Positions 1-11,059 of a stretch of 64,000 nt of DNA are shown here, piece after piece. Numbering within the stretch: position 1 is the stretch's first letter; each line of letters opens with the position of its first letter. The DNA lies in contig NZ_JAMXMY010000036.1 in NCBI RefSeq assembly GCF_024055795.1, positions 1-64,000 of the forward strand, given 5' to 3'. Both the position numbers and the translations under genes were made by a program. The stretch comes from Actinoallomurus purpureus (lineage in GTDB: Bacteria; Actinomycetota; Actinomycetes; Streptosporangiales; Streptosporangiaceae). The notes beneath the pieces are model-generated. The model worked only from the letters and a program-made list of their open reading frames with translations, was not told where the DNA came from and did no database searches.

Positions 1-73
1 TGAGTTCTCAAGAAACGGACACACACCGTCAGGAACCCGACTCCCGCCGGACCCCCTCTGGGGCAACCCTTCT

Positions 74-101
74 ATCTTACCGTTCCGATCCCGCCTGTCA
101 A
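74..101 (-). promoter_or_regulatory. rrn promoter, proximal
   Basis: On the minus strand a perfect -35 hexamer TTGACA (96-101) is followed after 16 bases by TAAGAT (74-79). It lies about 70 bases upstream of the conserved rRNA leader element at the window edge and points to it. This is a near-consensus housekeeping promoter, as expected for an rRNA operon. Confidence 0.7.
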
Positions 102-370
102 GTCCCAGACCCGAAGATCTTGAACCCAACAACCACAGACCAGAACGCCCCCCGGACACGAACCACCCCGACCAGCCGAGCCGGCCGCAGCAGCCACATC
201 CAGAAGTTCCCCTACAGGCCGACCACCGCTCAGCGATGTTCTGCATCCCGTCTCAGGGCGACCACACCATGCTACCCCTTCCGAACCGAAGTCCGGACCA
301 GAAGCCACTCAGTGTGGGTTCCCCCGGGCCGGCCACCTTTCGGTGTCGCGCTCCCCTGGGGGCGAGGAGA

Positions 371-399
371 ACATTACGACCACCCGCAAACTCCGTCAA
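371..399 (-). promoter_or_regulatory. rrn promoter, distal
   Basis: On the minus strand TTGACG (394-399), a 17-base spacer and TAATGT (371-376) form a good sigma70-type promoter reading towards the rRNA leader. It lies about 300 bases upstream of the proximal promoter. Tandem promoters are usual for actinomycete rrn operons. Confidence 0.6.
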
Positions 400-481
400 A
401 TCAGCGCCACGCGATCACGTGTGCGCGGATCATGAAGAGCCCGTGTGAGTCCTGACGACCGACGCGGGATATTCCAGCCCA

Positions 482-512
482 CGGGCGGCGCCCCGATCGT
501 GGGCGCCGCCCG
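482..512 (-). terminator. hairpin terminator after tyrS
   Basis: A perfect 11-base inverted repeat (CGGGCGGCGCC at 482-492, complement at 502-512) with a nine-base loop sits six bases past the tyrS stop codon. There is no U-run, as is common for actinomycete terminators. It probably separates tyrS transcription from the rrn promoters. Confidence 0.65.
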
Positions 513-518
513 GCGGAT

Positions 519-1787
519 TCACTCGGAGACGACGGTCACTCCGCCGATGTTCCGCTTTCCGCGCCGCAGCACGAGGAAGTGGCCGTGCAGCAGGTCGCCC
601 TGGTCGGGTACTGCCGCCTCATCGGTGACCTTCACGTTGTTGATGTACGCCCCGCCCTGCGCGACCGTGCGCCGGGCCTCGGACTTGCTTCCCACGAGCC
701 CGGTCGCCGCGAGCAGATCGACGACTGGAGGCAGCGGCCCCGACACGGTGGTGGACGGCACCTCGGCGAGGGCGCTTCCCAAGGTGCGCTCGTCCAGCTC
801 GCCCAGGTCGCCCTGGCCGAACAGCGCACGAGACGCGGCGATCACCCGCTGCGTCTCCTCCGCCCCGTGGACCAGCGTGGTGAGCTCCTCGGCGAGGGCG
901 CGTTGCGCGGCCCGGGCGGCGGGGCGCTCGCTGGTCGCCTTCTCCAGTTCCTCGATCTCCTCGTGGCTCCGGAAGCTGAAGTACTTCAGGTAGGTCGAGA
1001 CGTCGCGGTCGTCGGCGTTCAGCCAGAACTGGTAGAAGGCGTACGGCGAGGTCAGCTCGGGATCCAGCCAGTAGGTCTCGCCACCGGCCGTCTTACCGAA
1101 CTTGGTGCCGTCGGCACGGGTGACGAGCGGGGTCGTGAGCGCGTGCGCGCTGCCCCCCTCCACGCGCCGGATGAGGTCGGCGCCCGCGGTGAGGTTGCCC
1201 CACTGGTCGTTGCCACCGGTCTGGAGTCGGCAGTCGTACCTCCGGTACAGCTCGAGGAAGTCCAGGGACTGCAGCAACACGTAGCTGAACTCGGTGTAGC
1301 TCATTCCCGTGGTGTCCAGCCGCGACTTGACCGTCTCGCGGGCGAGCATGCGGTTGACGGGGAAGTGCTTGCCGATGTCGCGCAGGAACTCGATGGCCGA
1401 CATGGGGCCGGTCCAGTCGAGGTTGCTGACGATGAGACCGCGGTCAGCGGTCAGGTCGAGGAACCGAGAGACCTGCTTCCGGATTTGTTCGACCCAGCCG
1501 GCGACGACCTCTTCGGAGTTCAGCGTGCGCTCGGCGCTCTTGCCGCTGGGGTCGCCGATGAGCCCGGTGGCGCCGCCGACCAGCCCGATGGTCCGGTGGC
1601 CGGCCTGCTGGAACCGGCGCAACGTCAGCAGCTGCATCAGGCTCCCCACGTGGAGGGAGGGCGCGGTCGGGTCGAAACCGCAATAGAGCGTGACCGGCCC
1701 CGAGGCGAGCATCGCCCGCAGATCGTCCAGGTCGGTGGACTGTGTGATCAGCCCTCGCCAGGCGAGATCGTCCAGTATGTCGGTCAC
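519..1787 (-). CDS. tyrS: tyrosyl-tRNA synthetase
   Basis: Class I aminoacyl-tRNA synthetase that charges tRNA-Tyr in the cytoplasm. The 422-residue product has the HIGH-type signature as PSLHVGSL near residue 45 and a KMSKS-type loop as KFGKT. It ends in an S4 RNA-binding domain, the normal architecture and length for bacterial TyrRS. The start is the GTG at 1785-1787, chosen because GAGGAAG lies a few bases upstream and the protein then begins VTDILDDLAWRG, as in homologues. The open frame continues upstream only as arginine-rich noise. It is followed by a strong hairpin and then the rrn promoters. About 250 bases separate it from the DNA glycosylase gene, so it probably has its own promoter, although I see no clear one. 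Confidence 0.95.
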   Translation of the reverse strand: MTDILDDLAWRGLITQSTDLDDLRAMLASGPVTLYCGFDPTAPSLHVGSLMQLLTLRRFQQAGHRTIGLVGGATGLIGDPSGKSAERTLNSEEVVAGWVEQIRKQVSRFLDLTADRGLIVSNLDWTGPMSAIEFLRDIGKHFPVNRMLARETVKSRLDTTGMSYTEFSYVLLQSLDFLELYRRYDCRLQTGGNDQWGNLTAGADLIRRVEGGSAHALTTPLVTRADGTKFGKTAGGETYWLDPELTSPYAFYQFWLNADDRDVSTYLKYFSFRSHEEIEELEKATSERPAARAAQRALAEELTTLVHGAEETQRVIAASRALFGQGDLGELDERTLGSALAEVPSTTVSGPLPPVVDLLAATGLVGSKSEARRTVAQGGAYINNVKVTDEAAVPDQGDLLHGHFLVLRRGKRNIGGVTVVSE

Positions 1788-2039
1788 GTTCTTCCTCGTC
1801 TCGTACGTGGTCCGGTCACTTCCAAGGATGCCGGACCGGCCGGCCATCAAGGTAACGCGGTGTCCGGCGGGTCCGGTGCGGATTTTCCTGTACGTCCCGT
1901 CGCCCGCCCGTAGGCCGTGAGGCCAGTGCGAGCCGGATCCCGGAACCGTCAGCCGGGTAGGCCCTCCGCGGCGGCCACCTTGGCGAGCATGCCTTCGAGA
2001 GCGGCGCACGCGGAGGCGCCGAGCGGGCCCCGGCGCGGC

Positions 2040-2660
2040 CTAACCCGACACGCGCCGGCGGCGGGCCGGCGTGTGCAGACGGTACGGGGACACACTCGGG
2101 TCCCCGTCGATCCAGAACCGCCAGGGCACGTCCTTGGCGCTGGTGACCCCCGTACGAGGCCCGGTGCGCACCTCGGTGGCGGGCTCCCCGGGCAGCACGC
2201 GCAGGGGGCTCTCCCGATCGCAGACGTCGGCGCCGTAGAGGGTGCGGTCGATGGCCAAGGCATCGCAGAGCCGGGCGGGCCCCCGCGCGAGGTCGCGGAC
2301 CGAGGATCGCGGCCGGCGGGCCATGGCCGGCTCCCGGCCCTCAATGATCTCGCCGGCGCGGATCAGCACGGCGGCGGGGACGCCCTCCCCCAGGCACACC
2401 AGGTTCACGCAGTAGTGCATTCCGTAGGTGAAGTACACGTACGCGTGGCCGGGAGGGCCGAACATCACCGTGTTGCGGTCCGTCCGTCCCCGGTAGGCGT
2501 GCGACGCGGAATCGAGGGGGCCGGCGTACGCCTCCACCTCCGTCAGGCGCACCGCGACCGTGCCCTCGGGCGACGAGCGTTCGAGGACACGGCCGAGCAG
2601 GTCGGGTGCGACCTCTTCGGACAGACGATCGAAGAACGCCCGCGGGAGTGGATCGCCCAT
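2040..2660 (-). CDS. 3-methyladenine DNA glycosylase (AAG/MPG family)
   Basis: Monofunctional base-excision glycosylase removing alkylated purines such as 3-methyladenine and hypoxanthine from DNA. The 206-residue product shows the AAG-family core. There is the LTEVEAYAG segment with the catalytic glutamate, the [11 protein letters not shown] loop, and the [16 protein letters not shown] stretch that forms the nucleotide-flipping pocket. The ATG overlaps the argH stop codon by one base (TGATG), so it is translationally coupled to the arginine operon and is probably its last gene. A longer upstream frame exists but would run inside argH and has no family similarity. Confidence 0.92.
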   Translation of the reverse strand: MGDPLPRAFFDRLSEEVAPDLLGRVLERSSPEGTVAVRLTEVEAYAGPLDSASHAYRGRTDRNTVMFGPPGHAYVYFTYGMHYCVNLVCLGEGVPAAVLIRAGEIIEGREPAMARRPRSSVRDLARGPARLCDALAIDRTLYGADVCDRESPLRVLPGEPATEVRTGPRTGVTSAKDVPWRFWIDGDPSVSPYRLHTPARRRRVSG

Positions 2661-4090
2661 CAGATTCCCGAGGCCGCCCAGGAGGCGTGTCCGTCGACGA
2701 GCGAGCGCAGCGCCGTGAGCTGCTCGGCGACGCGCTCCGGCGAGGTGCCGCCGTACGCCTTCCGCGCGGCGAGCGCGCCCTGAACGGAGAACACGTCGCG
2801 TACGTCCGGGGTCAGGTGCGGGGAGACCTTGGCCAGCTCGTCGTCGGTGAGATCGCCGAAGTCCTTGTCGTTGACCTGGCACCACACGACGAGGTGGCCG
2901 ACGACCTCGTGCGCCTCGCGGAACGCCACGCCCTTGCGGACCAGCAGCTCGGCGATGTCGGTGGCGAGCGCGAAGCCCTGCGGCGCGAGGGCCTCCAGGC
3001 GCTCGGCGTTGACGCGCATGGTGGCGATCAGGCCGGACATCGCGGGCAGGACGAGCAGGAGGGTGTCGATGGCGTCGAAGACGCCTTCCTTGTCCTCCTG
3101 CAGGTCGCGGTTGTAGGTGAGCGGCAGGCCCTTCAGGGTGGTCAGCAGCGCGGTGAGGTGACCGATGAGCCGACCGGCCTTGCCCCGGGCGAGCTCGGCG
3201 ACGTCCGGGTTCTTCTTCTGCGGCATGATCGACGACCCGGTCGCGTAGGCGTCGTCCATCTCGATCCAGCGGAACTCCTGGGACGCCCAGAGCACGACCT
3301 CCTCGCCCAGCCGCGACAGGTGCACGCCGATCAGCGCGGCGGCGGCGAGGAACTCGACGGCGTAGTCACGGTCGCTGACGGCGTCCATCGAGTTGGCCGC
3401 GGCCGAGTCGAAGCCGAGCTCATCCGCGACGGCCTCCGGGTCCAGCGGCAGCGAGGATCCGGCGAGCGCGCCGGAGCCGAGCGGGCTCACCGCGGCCCGC
3501 TTGTCCCAGTCCCGCAGCCGGTCGACGTCGCGGGCGAACGCCTGCACGTGGGCGAGCAGCTGGTGGGAGAACAGCACCGGCTGGGCGTGCTGGAGATGGG
3601 TCATGCCCGGGGCGGCCACCCCGAGGTTATGGTCGGCCTGCGCGATGAGCGCGGTCTCCAGCTCCACGAGCCGGGACACGACCTGCCGGACGTGGTCCCG
3701 CATGTAAAGCCGCAGGTCGGTGGCGACCTGGTCGTTACGGCTGCGGCCAGCGCGCAGCTTGCCGCCGAGGGCGCCGAGGCGTTCGAGCAGGCCGCGCTCC
3801 AGCGCGGTGTGGACGTCCTCGTCGGCGACGACCGGGCGGAACCCGCCGGAGCGGCAGGCGTTCTCGAGGTCGTCGAGCGCGTCGAGCATGCGGCGCAGCT
3901 CGTCCTCGGTCAGCAGGCCCGCGCGGTGCAGCACCCGGGCGTGGGCACGCGACCCGAGCAGGTCGTACGGGGCGAGCCGCCAGTCGAACTGCACGCTGAC
4001 CGACAGCCGGGCGAGGGCCTCGGACGGACCGCCCTCGAACCGGGCGCCCCACAGCCTGGTCGGCGTCTTGCGCTGCTGGTCGTCCGTCAC
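2660..4090 (-). CDS. argH: argininosuccinate lyase
   Basis: Final step of arginine synthesis, splitting argininosuccinate into arginine and fumarate. The 476-residue protein belongs to the fumarase/aspartase superfamily. It carries the signature loop [11 protein letters not shown] with the catalytic serine near the middle, plus the N-terminal SRNDQVATD and THLQHAQP motifs of the composite active site. It lies 232 bases after argG, a gap that contains an 11-bp tandem repeat. The 3' end overlaps the glycosylase gene. Part of the argCJBDRGH cluster and likely ArgR controlled. Confidence 0.97.
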   Translation of the reverse strand: MTDDQQRKTPTRLWGARFEGGPSEALARLSVSVQFDWRLAPYDLLGSRAHARVLHRAGLLTEDELRRMLDALDDLENACRSGGFRPVVADEDVHTALERGLLERLGALGGKLRAGRSRNDQVATDLRLYMRDHVRQVVSRLVELETALIAQADHNLGVAAPGMTHLQHAQPVLFSHQLLAHVQAFARDVDRLRDWDKRAAVSPLGSGALAGSSLPLDPEAVADELGFDSAAANSMDAVSDRDYAVEFLAAAALIGVHLSRLGEEVVLWASQEFRWIEMDDAYATGSSIMPQKKNPDVAELARGKAGRLIGHLTALLTTLKGLPLTYNRDLQEDKEGVFDAIDTLLLVLPAMSGLIATMRVNAERLEALAPQGFALATDIAELLVRKGVAFREAHEVVGHLVVWCQVNDKDFGDLTDDELAKVSPHLTPDVRDVFSVQGALAARKAYGGTSPERVAEQLTALRSLVDGHASWAASGI

Positions 4091-4208
4091 GCTGTTCTTC
4101 TCCCCTTGATCACTCTTGGTCGGCGTCGGTGACCGGCCGCCGAAGTGAAACTACTGCATGGCGGCCGGGTTGTGTCGGTGGGTGCCGTCGTCCGCCCCGT
4201 GCCGATGG

Positions 4209-4249
4209 CGGGCCCGGAGCGGGCCCGGAGCGGGCCCGGAGCGGGCCCG
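4209..4249. repeat. 11-bp tandem repeat between argG and argH
   Basis: The unit CGGGCCCGGAG occurs three times head to tail (4209-4241) followed by a partial fourth copy CGGGCCCG. Each unit contains the self-complementary CGGGCCCG, so the array can fold into stacked hairpins. It sits in the 232-base argG-argH spacer and could dampen read-through or simply be slippage-prone DNA. Confidence 0.85.
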
Positions 4250-4322
4250 TGTGTCGGCCGGGTGCCGCGGTCGCCCCGGCCCGACGGCGGACCCGGGGCG
4301 CCGGTCATGAGGCCGGTGGTGG

Positions 4323-5522
4323 TCAGCCGAGCCGGCGGTCCCGCTTGGCCGCGATCTTGCTCGGCAGGCTCCACAGCTCGACGAAGCCCTTGGCGAGGCT
4401 CTGGTCGAACATGTCGCCGGTGTCGTACGTCGCGAGGTCGTAGTCGTACAGGGATGCGCCGCTGCGCCGTCCGGTGACGACCGCCCGGCCGCCGTGGAGC
4501 GTCATCCGAATGTCGCCGGACACGTGTTTCTGTGCCTCGCCGATGAACGCGGCGAGGGAGTCCATCAGCGGCGAGAACCACAGCCCGTCGTAGGCCAGCT
4601 CGCTCCAGCGCTGGTCCACGCCCCGCTTGAACCGGGCGAGGTCGCGTTCGACCGTGACGTTCTCCAGCTCCTGGTGCGCGGTGATCAGGGCGATCGCGGC
4701 CGGGGCCTCGTACACCTCGCGGCTCTTGATGCCGACCAGGCGGTCCTCGACCATGTCGAGGCGCCCGACGCCCTGCGCGCCGGCCCGCCGGTTGAGCTCG
4801 GCGACGAGCCGGTACGGGCTGAGCTCCCGCCCGTCGAGCGCGACGGGGACGCCTTCCCTGAAGGTGATGGTCACCTCGTCGGCCTCACGCGGCTGAGCCG
4901 GGTCCGAGGTGTAGTCGTAGAGGTCCTCGATCGGAGCGTTCCAGATGTCCTCGAGGAAGCCGGTCTCGACGGCGCGGCCCCAGAGGTTCTGGTCGATGGA
5001 GTACGGCGACTTGGAGGTGACGTCGATCGGCAGGCCCTTCTCCTCGGCGAAGGCGATGGCCTTGTCCCGTGTCCAGGCGAAGTCCCGGGCGGGTGCGATG
5101 ACCTTCAGCTCGGGGGCGAGGGCGGCCAGGCCGGCCTCGAACCGGACCTGGTCGTTGCCCTTGCCGGTGCAGCCGTGCGAGACCGTGGTCCCACCGTGCT
5201 TCTCGGCCGCCGCGACGAGGTGCTTGACGATCAGCGGCCGGGACAGCGCGGACACCAGCGGGTAGCGGTCCATGTAGAGGGCGTTGGCCTTCAGGGCGGG
5301 AAAGCAGAAGTCCGCCGTGAACTCCTCCTTGGCGTCGACGACGACCGCTTCGGCGGCACCGCAGGCGAGGGCGCGCTTCCGGATGACCTCGAGGTCCTCC
5401 CCGTCCTGCCCCAGGTCGACGGCGACGGCGATGATCTCCCCGCCGGTCTGCTCGGCGAGGAACGGGATCGCTACGGAGGTGTCCAGGCCTCCGGAGTAGG
5501 CGAGTACGACGCGTTCGGTCAT
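4323..5522 (-). CDS. argG: argininosuccinate synthase
   Basis: Condenses citrulline and aspartate with ATP to argininosuccinate. The 399-residue product starts [16 protein letters not shown], the N-type ATP pyrophosphatase P-loop that marks the family, and its length is normal. The ATG at 5520-5522 was chosen because the P-loop follows immediately and a GGAG lies upstream. The open frame upstream is low-complexity. It sits 67 bases downstream of argR and upstream of argH, in the same direction as the rest of the arginine operon. Confidence 0.97.
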   Translation of the reverse strand: MTERVVLAYSGGLDTSVAIPFLAEQTGGEIIAVAVDLGQDGEDLEVIRKRALACGAAEAVVVDAKEEFTADFCFPALKANALYMDRYPLVSALSRPLIVKHLVAAAEKHGGTTVSHGCTGKGNDQVRFEAGLAALAPELKVIAPARDFAWTRDKAIAFAEEKGLPIDVTSKSPYSIDQNLWGRAVETGFLEDIWNAPIEDLYDYTSDPAQPREADEVTITFREGVPVALDGRELSPYRLVAELNRRAGAQGVGRLDMVEDRLVGIKSREVYEAPAAIALITAHQELENVTVERDLARFKRGVDQRWSELAYDGLWFSPLMDSLAAFIGEAQKHVSGDIRMTLHGGRAVVTGRRSGASLYDYDLATYDTGDMFDQSLAKGFVELWSLPSKIAAKRDRRLG

Positions 5523-5589
5523 GACGGTGGCTCCAGTTTTTGAGAAGTCCTCGTGTGTGCTGCCGGTGGGCGCCACCGTGGGCGGCGCC

Positions 5590-6258
5590 CTAGGGTCGTC
5601 GTCGGGCGTCCTCGGACACCACCCGCGTGCCCGGGACGATGCCTCGGCCCGCGGCATGAGGGGCGTCGGCGGCGGACTCCCGCGCCGGGCCCCAGGACGG
5701 CTCGACGGGGACACCGCCCACACCGCCGCGCGGGGCGCGCGGATGGCGTTCGTCCGGGCGTCGCTCGGTCAGGGCCAGCAGCGCGGCGGCGAGCTCGTCG
5801 CCGCCCGCGGGGTCGCGCGCGATGACGAGGATCGTGTCGTCGCCCGCGACGGTGCCGAGCACGGTGGGCCAGTCGGCGTGGTCGATGGCCGAGGCGAGGA
5901 ACTGCGCGCCGCCGGCCGGGGTCCGTACGATCACCAGGTTGGCGGAGGCCTCGGCCGAGACCAGCAGCTCCTGGGCGAACCGGGCCAGCCGGCCGCCGAA
6001 GGTCTCGGCCGCGCCGGTCCGGGCGCGGCGGATGCGCTCGCCGCCCTCCCCCGGCACCGCGTAGATCAGTGAACCGTCCTCGGCCCGCAGCTTGACGGCA
6101 CCGATGTCGACGAGGTCGCGCGACAGAGTGGCCTGGGTGACGTCGACGCCGGCCTCGGCGAGCAGCCTGGCCAGCTCGCTCTGGGAGTGGACGGCGTTGC
6201 GGCCGAGCAGCTCGATGATCCGCGACTGCCGCGCCGTCTTCGTCAGGGGCGTGGTCAT
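5590..6258 (-). CDS. argR: arginine repressor ArgR
   Basis: Arginine-responsive repressor that binds ARG boxes as a hexamer. The 222-residue product has the N-terminal winged helix (residues about 5-75, including [24 protein letters not shown]) and the C-terminal arginine-binding oligomerisation domain with the [13 protein letters not shown] motif. Typical ArgR is about 150-170 residues. Here a 45-50 residue Pro/Arg/Gly-rich tail extends beyond the domain. The ATG overlaps the argD stop by four bases (ATGA). The likely target is the palindrome in front of argC. Confidence 0.94.
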   Translation of the reverse strand: MTTPLTKTARQSRIIELLGRNAVHSQSELARLLAEAGVDVTQATLSRDLVDIGAVKLRAEDGSLIYAVPGEGGERIRRARTGAAETFGGRLARFAQELLVSAEASANLVIVRTPAGGAQFLASAIDHADWPTVLGTVAGDDTILVIARDPAGGDELAAALLALTERRPDERHPRAPRGGVGGVPVEPSWGPARESAADAPHAAGRGIVPGTRVVSEDARRRP

Positions 6259-7427
6259 GCCGCCCCCAGGATTCCCGGCAGGGCCGTGACGAAGGAGTCG
6301 ACCTCGTCCGGCGTGATGATCAGCGGCGGGGCGAGCCGGATGGCCTGGGGCGCGACGGCGTTGATGAGGAAGCCCTCGTCGCGGGCGGCGGACTCGACGG
6401 CGGCGGACTTCGGCTCGGTGAGGACGATCGCCCGCCACAGTCCCCGGCCGCGTATGCCCTTCAGGAGGGGGTGGTCGAGCGCCTCGACGCCGTCGGCGAG
6501 CTGGTCGCCGACCTTGGTGACGTGGTCGAGGAGTCCGTCGCGCTCGATGGTGTCGAGCACGGCCAGCGCGGCCGCGCAGGCCACCGGGTTGCCGCCGAAC
6601 GTCGAGCCGTGATCTCCCTTGCCGAACGCCGTGGCGTACGGGCCGAGGCCGACGCAGGCACCGATGGGAAGCCCGCCGCCGAGCCCCTTCGCCATAGTGA
6701 TCACGTCGGGCCGGACGCCCTCGTGCTGGTGCTGGAACCAGGCGCCGGTGCGGCCGATCCCGCTCTGGATCTCGTCGAGGACCAGGGCCGCGCCGGTCTC
6801 GTCGCAGATCGCCCGTGCGGCCGCGAGGTAGCCCTCCGGCGGGGCGATCACTCCGGCCTCGCCCTGGGTCGGTTCGAGGAAGACGGCCGCGCAGTCGCCG
6901 GTGACGGCGGCCCGCAGCTCGTCGACCGAGCCGTACGTCACGAACCGCACGTCCGCCGCGAACGGGCCGAACGGCTCGCGGATCTTCGCCTTGCCGGTCA
7001 GCGCCAGGGAGCCCATCGTCCGGCCGTGGAATCCGCCGTCCGCCGCGACCACGTAGCTGCGGCCGGGGCCGGCATGGCGGCGGATGAGCTTGTAGGCCGC
7101 CTCGTTGGCCTCGGTGCCGGAGTTGGCGAAGAAGACTCGCCCTTCGGCGCCCAGCAGGCCGAGCAGCCGCTCGGCGAGCAGCACCTCCGGCTCGTGCAGG
7201 AACAGGTTGGAGGTGTGCGCGAGGGTGGCGACCTGCGCGGACACCGCCTCGACCAGCGCAGGGTGGCCGTGCCCGAGGGCGGAGACCGCGATGCCGCCGA
7301 TCAGGTCGAGGTAGGCGTTGCCGTCGGTGTCCCAGACGCGGCAGCCCTCGCCGCGGGCCAGCGCGAGCGGGGGGACGCCGTAATTCGGCATCAGCGCGGC
7401 CTCGAACCGTTTTCGCAGATCGTTCAT
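6255..7427 (-). CDS. argD: acetylornithine aminotransferase
   Basis: PLP-dependent class III aminotransferase converting N-acetylglutamate semialdehyde to N-acetylornithine. The 390-residue protein has the PLP lysine in [15 protein letters not shown], the cofactor-binding [13 protein letters not shown] motif and the [14 protein letters not shown] aspartate segment. It overlaps argB upstream and argR downstream by four bases each, so translation is coupled. Some members also act in lysine synthesis as succinyldiaminopimelate aminotransferase, which sequence alone cannot exclude. Confidence 0.96.
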   Translation of the reverse strand: MNDLRKRFEAALMPNYGVPPLALARGEGCRVWDTDGNAYLDLIGGIAVSALGHGHPALVEAVSAQVATLAHTSNLFLHEPEVLLAERLLGLLGAEGRVFFANSGTEANEAAYKLIRRHAGPGRSYVVAADGGFHGRTMGSLALTGKAKIREPFGPFAADVRFVTYGSVDELRAAVTGDCAAVFLEPTQGEAGVIAPPEGYLAAARAICDETGAALVLDEIQSGIGRTGAWFQHQHEGVRPDVITMAKGLGGGLPIGACVGLGPYATAFGKGDHGSTFGGNPVACAAALAVLDTIERDGLLDHVTKVGDQLADGVEALDHPLLKGIRGRGLWRAIVLTEPKSAAVESAARDEGFLINAVAPQAIRLAPPLIITPDEVDSFVTALPGILGAA

Positions 7428-8337
7428 GCCGGCACCACCATGGTTCCGATCCCCTCGTCGGTGAAGACCTCGAGTAGCAGCGCGTGCGGGACCCGGCCGT
7501 CGAGGACGTGGGCGCGGGGCACCCCGGCGCGCACCGCGCGCAGGCAGGCCTCCATCTTGGGCACCATGCCCGCTGACAGGTCGGGCAAAAGCTTCTCCAG
7601 ATCGTCGGCGGTGATCTGGTCGATGACGTCGGAGGCGTCCGGGGAGCCGTCGGCCGGCCAGTCGGAGTACAGGCCCTCGACGTCGGTCAGCACGATCAGC
7701 TTGCTCGCCTGGAGCGCGGCGGCCAGCGCGCCCGCCGCGGTGTCGGCGTTGACGTTGAAGACCTCGCCGTCCTCGCCGCGCGCGATGCTGGAGATCACCG
7801 GGATGCGGCCGTCGTCGAGGAGGCTGCGGACCGCCCCGGCGTCGACGTCGACGATCTCACCGACCAGGCCGATGTCGACCTGCTCCCCGTCGACCACGGC
7901 GGTCTTCCGTTCGGCGGTGAACAGCCGGGCGTCCTCGCCCGACATGCCGACGCCGAACGGGCCGTGCTGGTTGAGCAGCCCCACGACGTCCGGTCCGACC
8001 TGGCCGACCAGCACCATCCGGACGACGTCCATGGTCTCCGGCGTGGTCACCCGGAGCCCGGCCTTGAAGGTGCTCTCGAGGCCCAGCCGGTCGAGATGGG
8101 CGTTGATCTGCGGGCCCCCGCCGTGCACCACGACCGGGCGGAGCCCGGCGTACCGGAGGAAGGCGACGTCACGGGCGAAGGCCAGCCGCAGCTCGTCGTC
8201 GACCATGGCGTGCCCGCCGTACTTGATCACGACGGTCCTGCCGTGGAACTCCTCCAGCCAGGGCAGCGCCTCGATGAGCGTGGCCGCCTTCTGCAGGGCG
8301 GCCGCGTTCGCCTGCGTGCGGATGCGCGGTGGCGGTT

Positions 8338-8341
<4 letters not shown>
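7424..8341 (-). CDS. argB: acetylglutamate kinase
   Basis: Phosphorylates N-acetylglutamate in the second committed step of arginine synthesis. The 305-residue product has the amino-acid kinase fold motifs [10 protein letters not shown] and [11 protein letters not shown] and the C-terminal ATP-binding segment. An N-terminal helix (residues about 10-28, [18 protein letters not shown]) precedes the core. That helix is characteristic of the hexameric, arginine-inhibited kinases used with the cyclic ArgJ pathway, so feedback inhibition is likely. ATGA overlaps exist at both ends, with argJ and argD. Confidence 0.96.
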
Positions 8342-11020
<2,679 letters not shown>

Positions 11021-11059
11021 CGTGCCCTGGTGGTGGCGCGCGCCGCCACCAGGGCCGGG

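Larger units (their letters stand above)
1..481 (-). promoter_or_regulatory. rRNA operon leader and promoter region
   Basis: No protein gene is credible here. Read on the minus strand, the last 30 bases before the left edge contain TTTCTTGAGAACTCA, the conserved leader element that precedes 16S rRNA in actinobacterial rrn operons (antitermination region). The 16S gene itself would lie just outside the window to the left. Two sigma70-type promoters pointing the same way are visible (listed separately at 74-101 and 371-399). The region between tyrS and the rRNA operon therefore looks like a multi-promoter rrn control region. The identity of the downstream gene is inferred from the leader motif, because no mature rRNA sequence is present. 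Confidence 0.75.

Noticed and set aside
72-455. Short open frames in the rrn upstream region
   Set aside because: They overlap the two promoters on both strands, have low-complexity or mixed composition, and lack convincing ribosome sites.
579-1913. 444-codon open frame antisense to tyrS
   Set aside because: Shadow frame created by GC-rich third positions of tyrS. Composition is Arg/Gly/Val-rich and has no recognisable domain.
1788-2039. T-box or other riboswitch before tyrS or other synthetase genes
   Set aside because: I looked for the T-box core (UGGN) with a long leader and found nothing convincing in the tyrS, pheS, aspS, hisS or alaS leaders.
1949-2344. 131-codon minus-strand frame beyond the glycosylase gene
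   Set aside because: Mostly inside the glycosylase gene in another frame. The last 30 codons outside it show no recognisable family.
2606-4132. 508-codon frame antisense to argH
   Set aside because: Complement of argH. Val/Arg/Gly-rich without conserved motifs.
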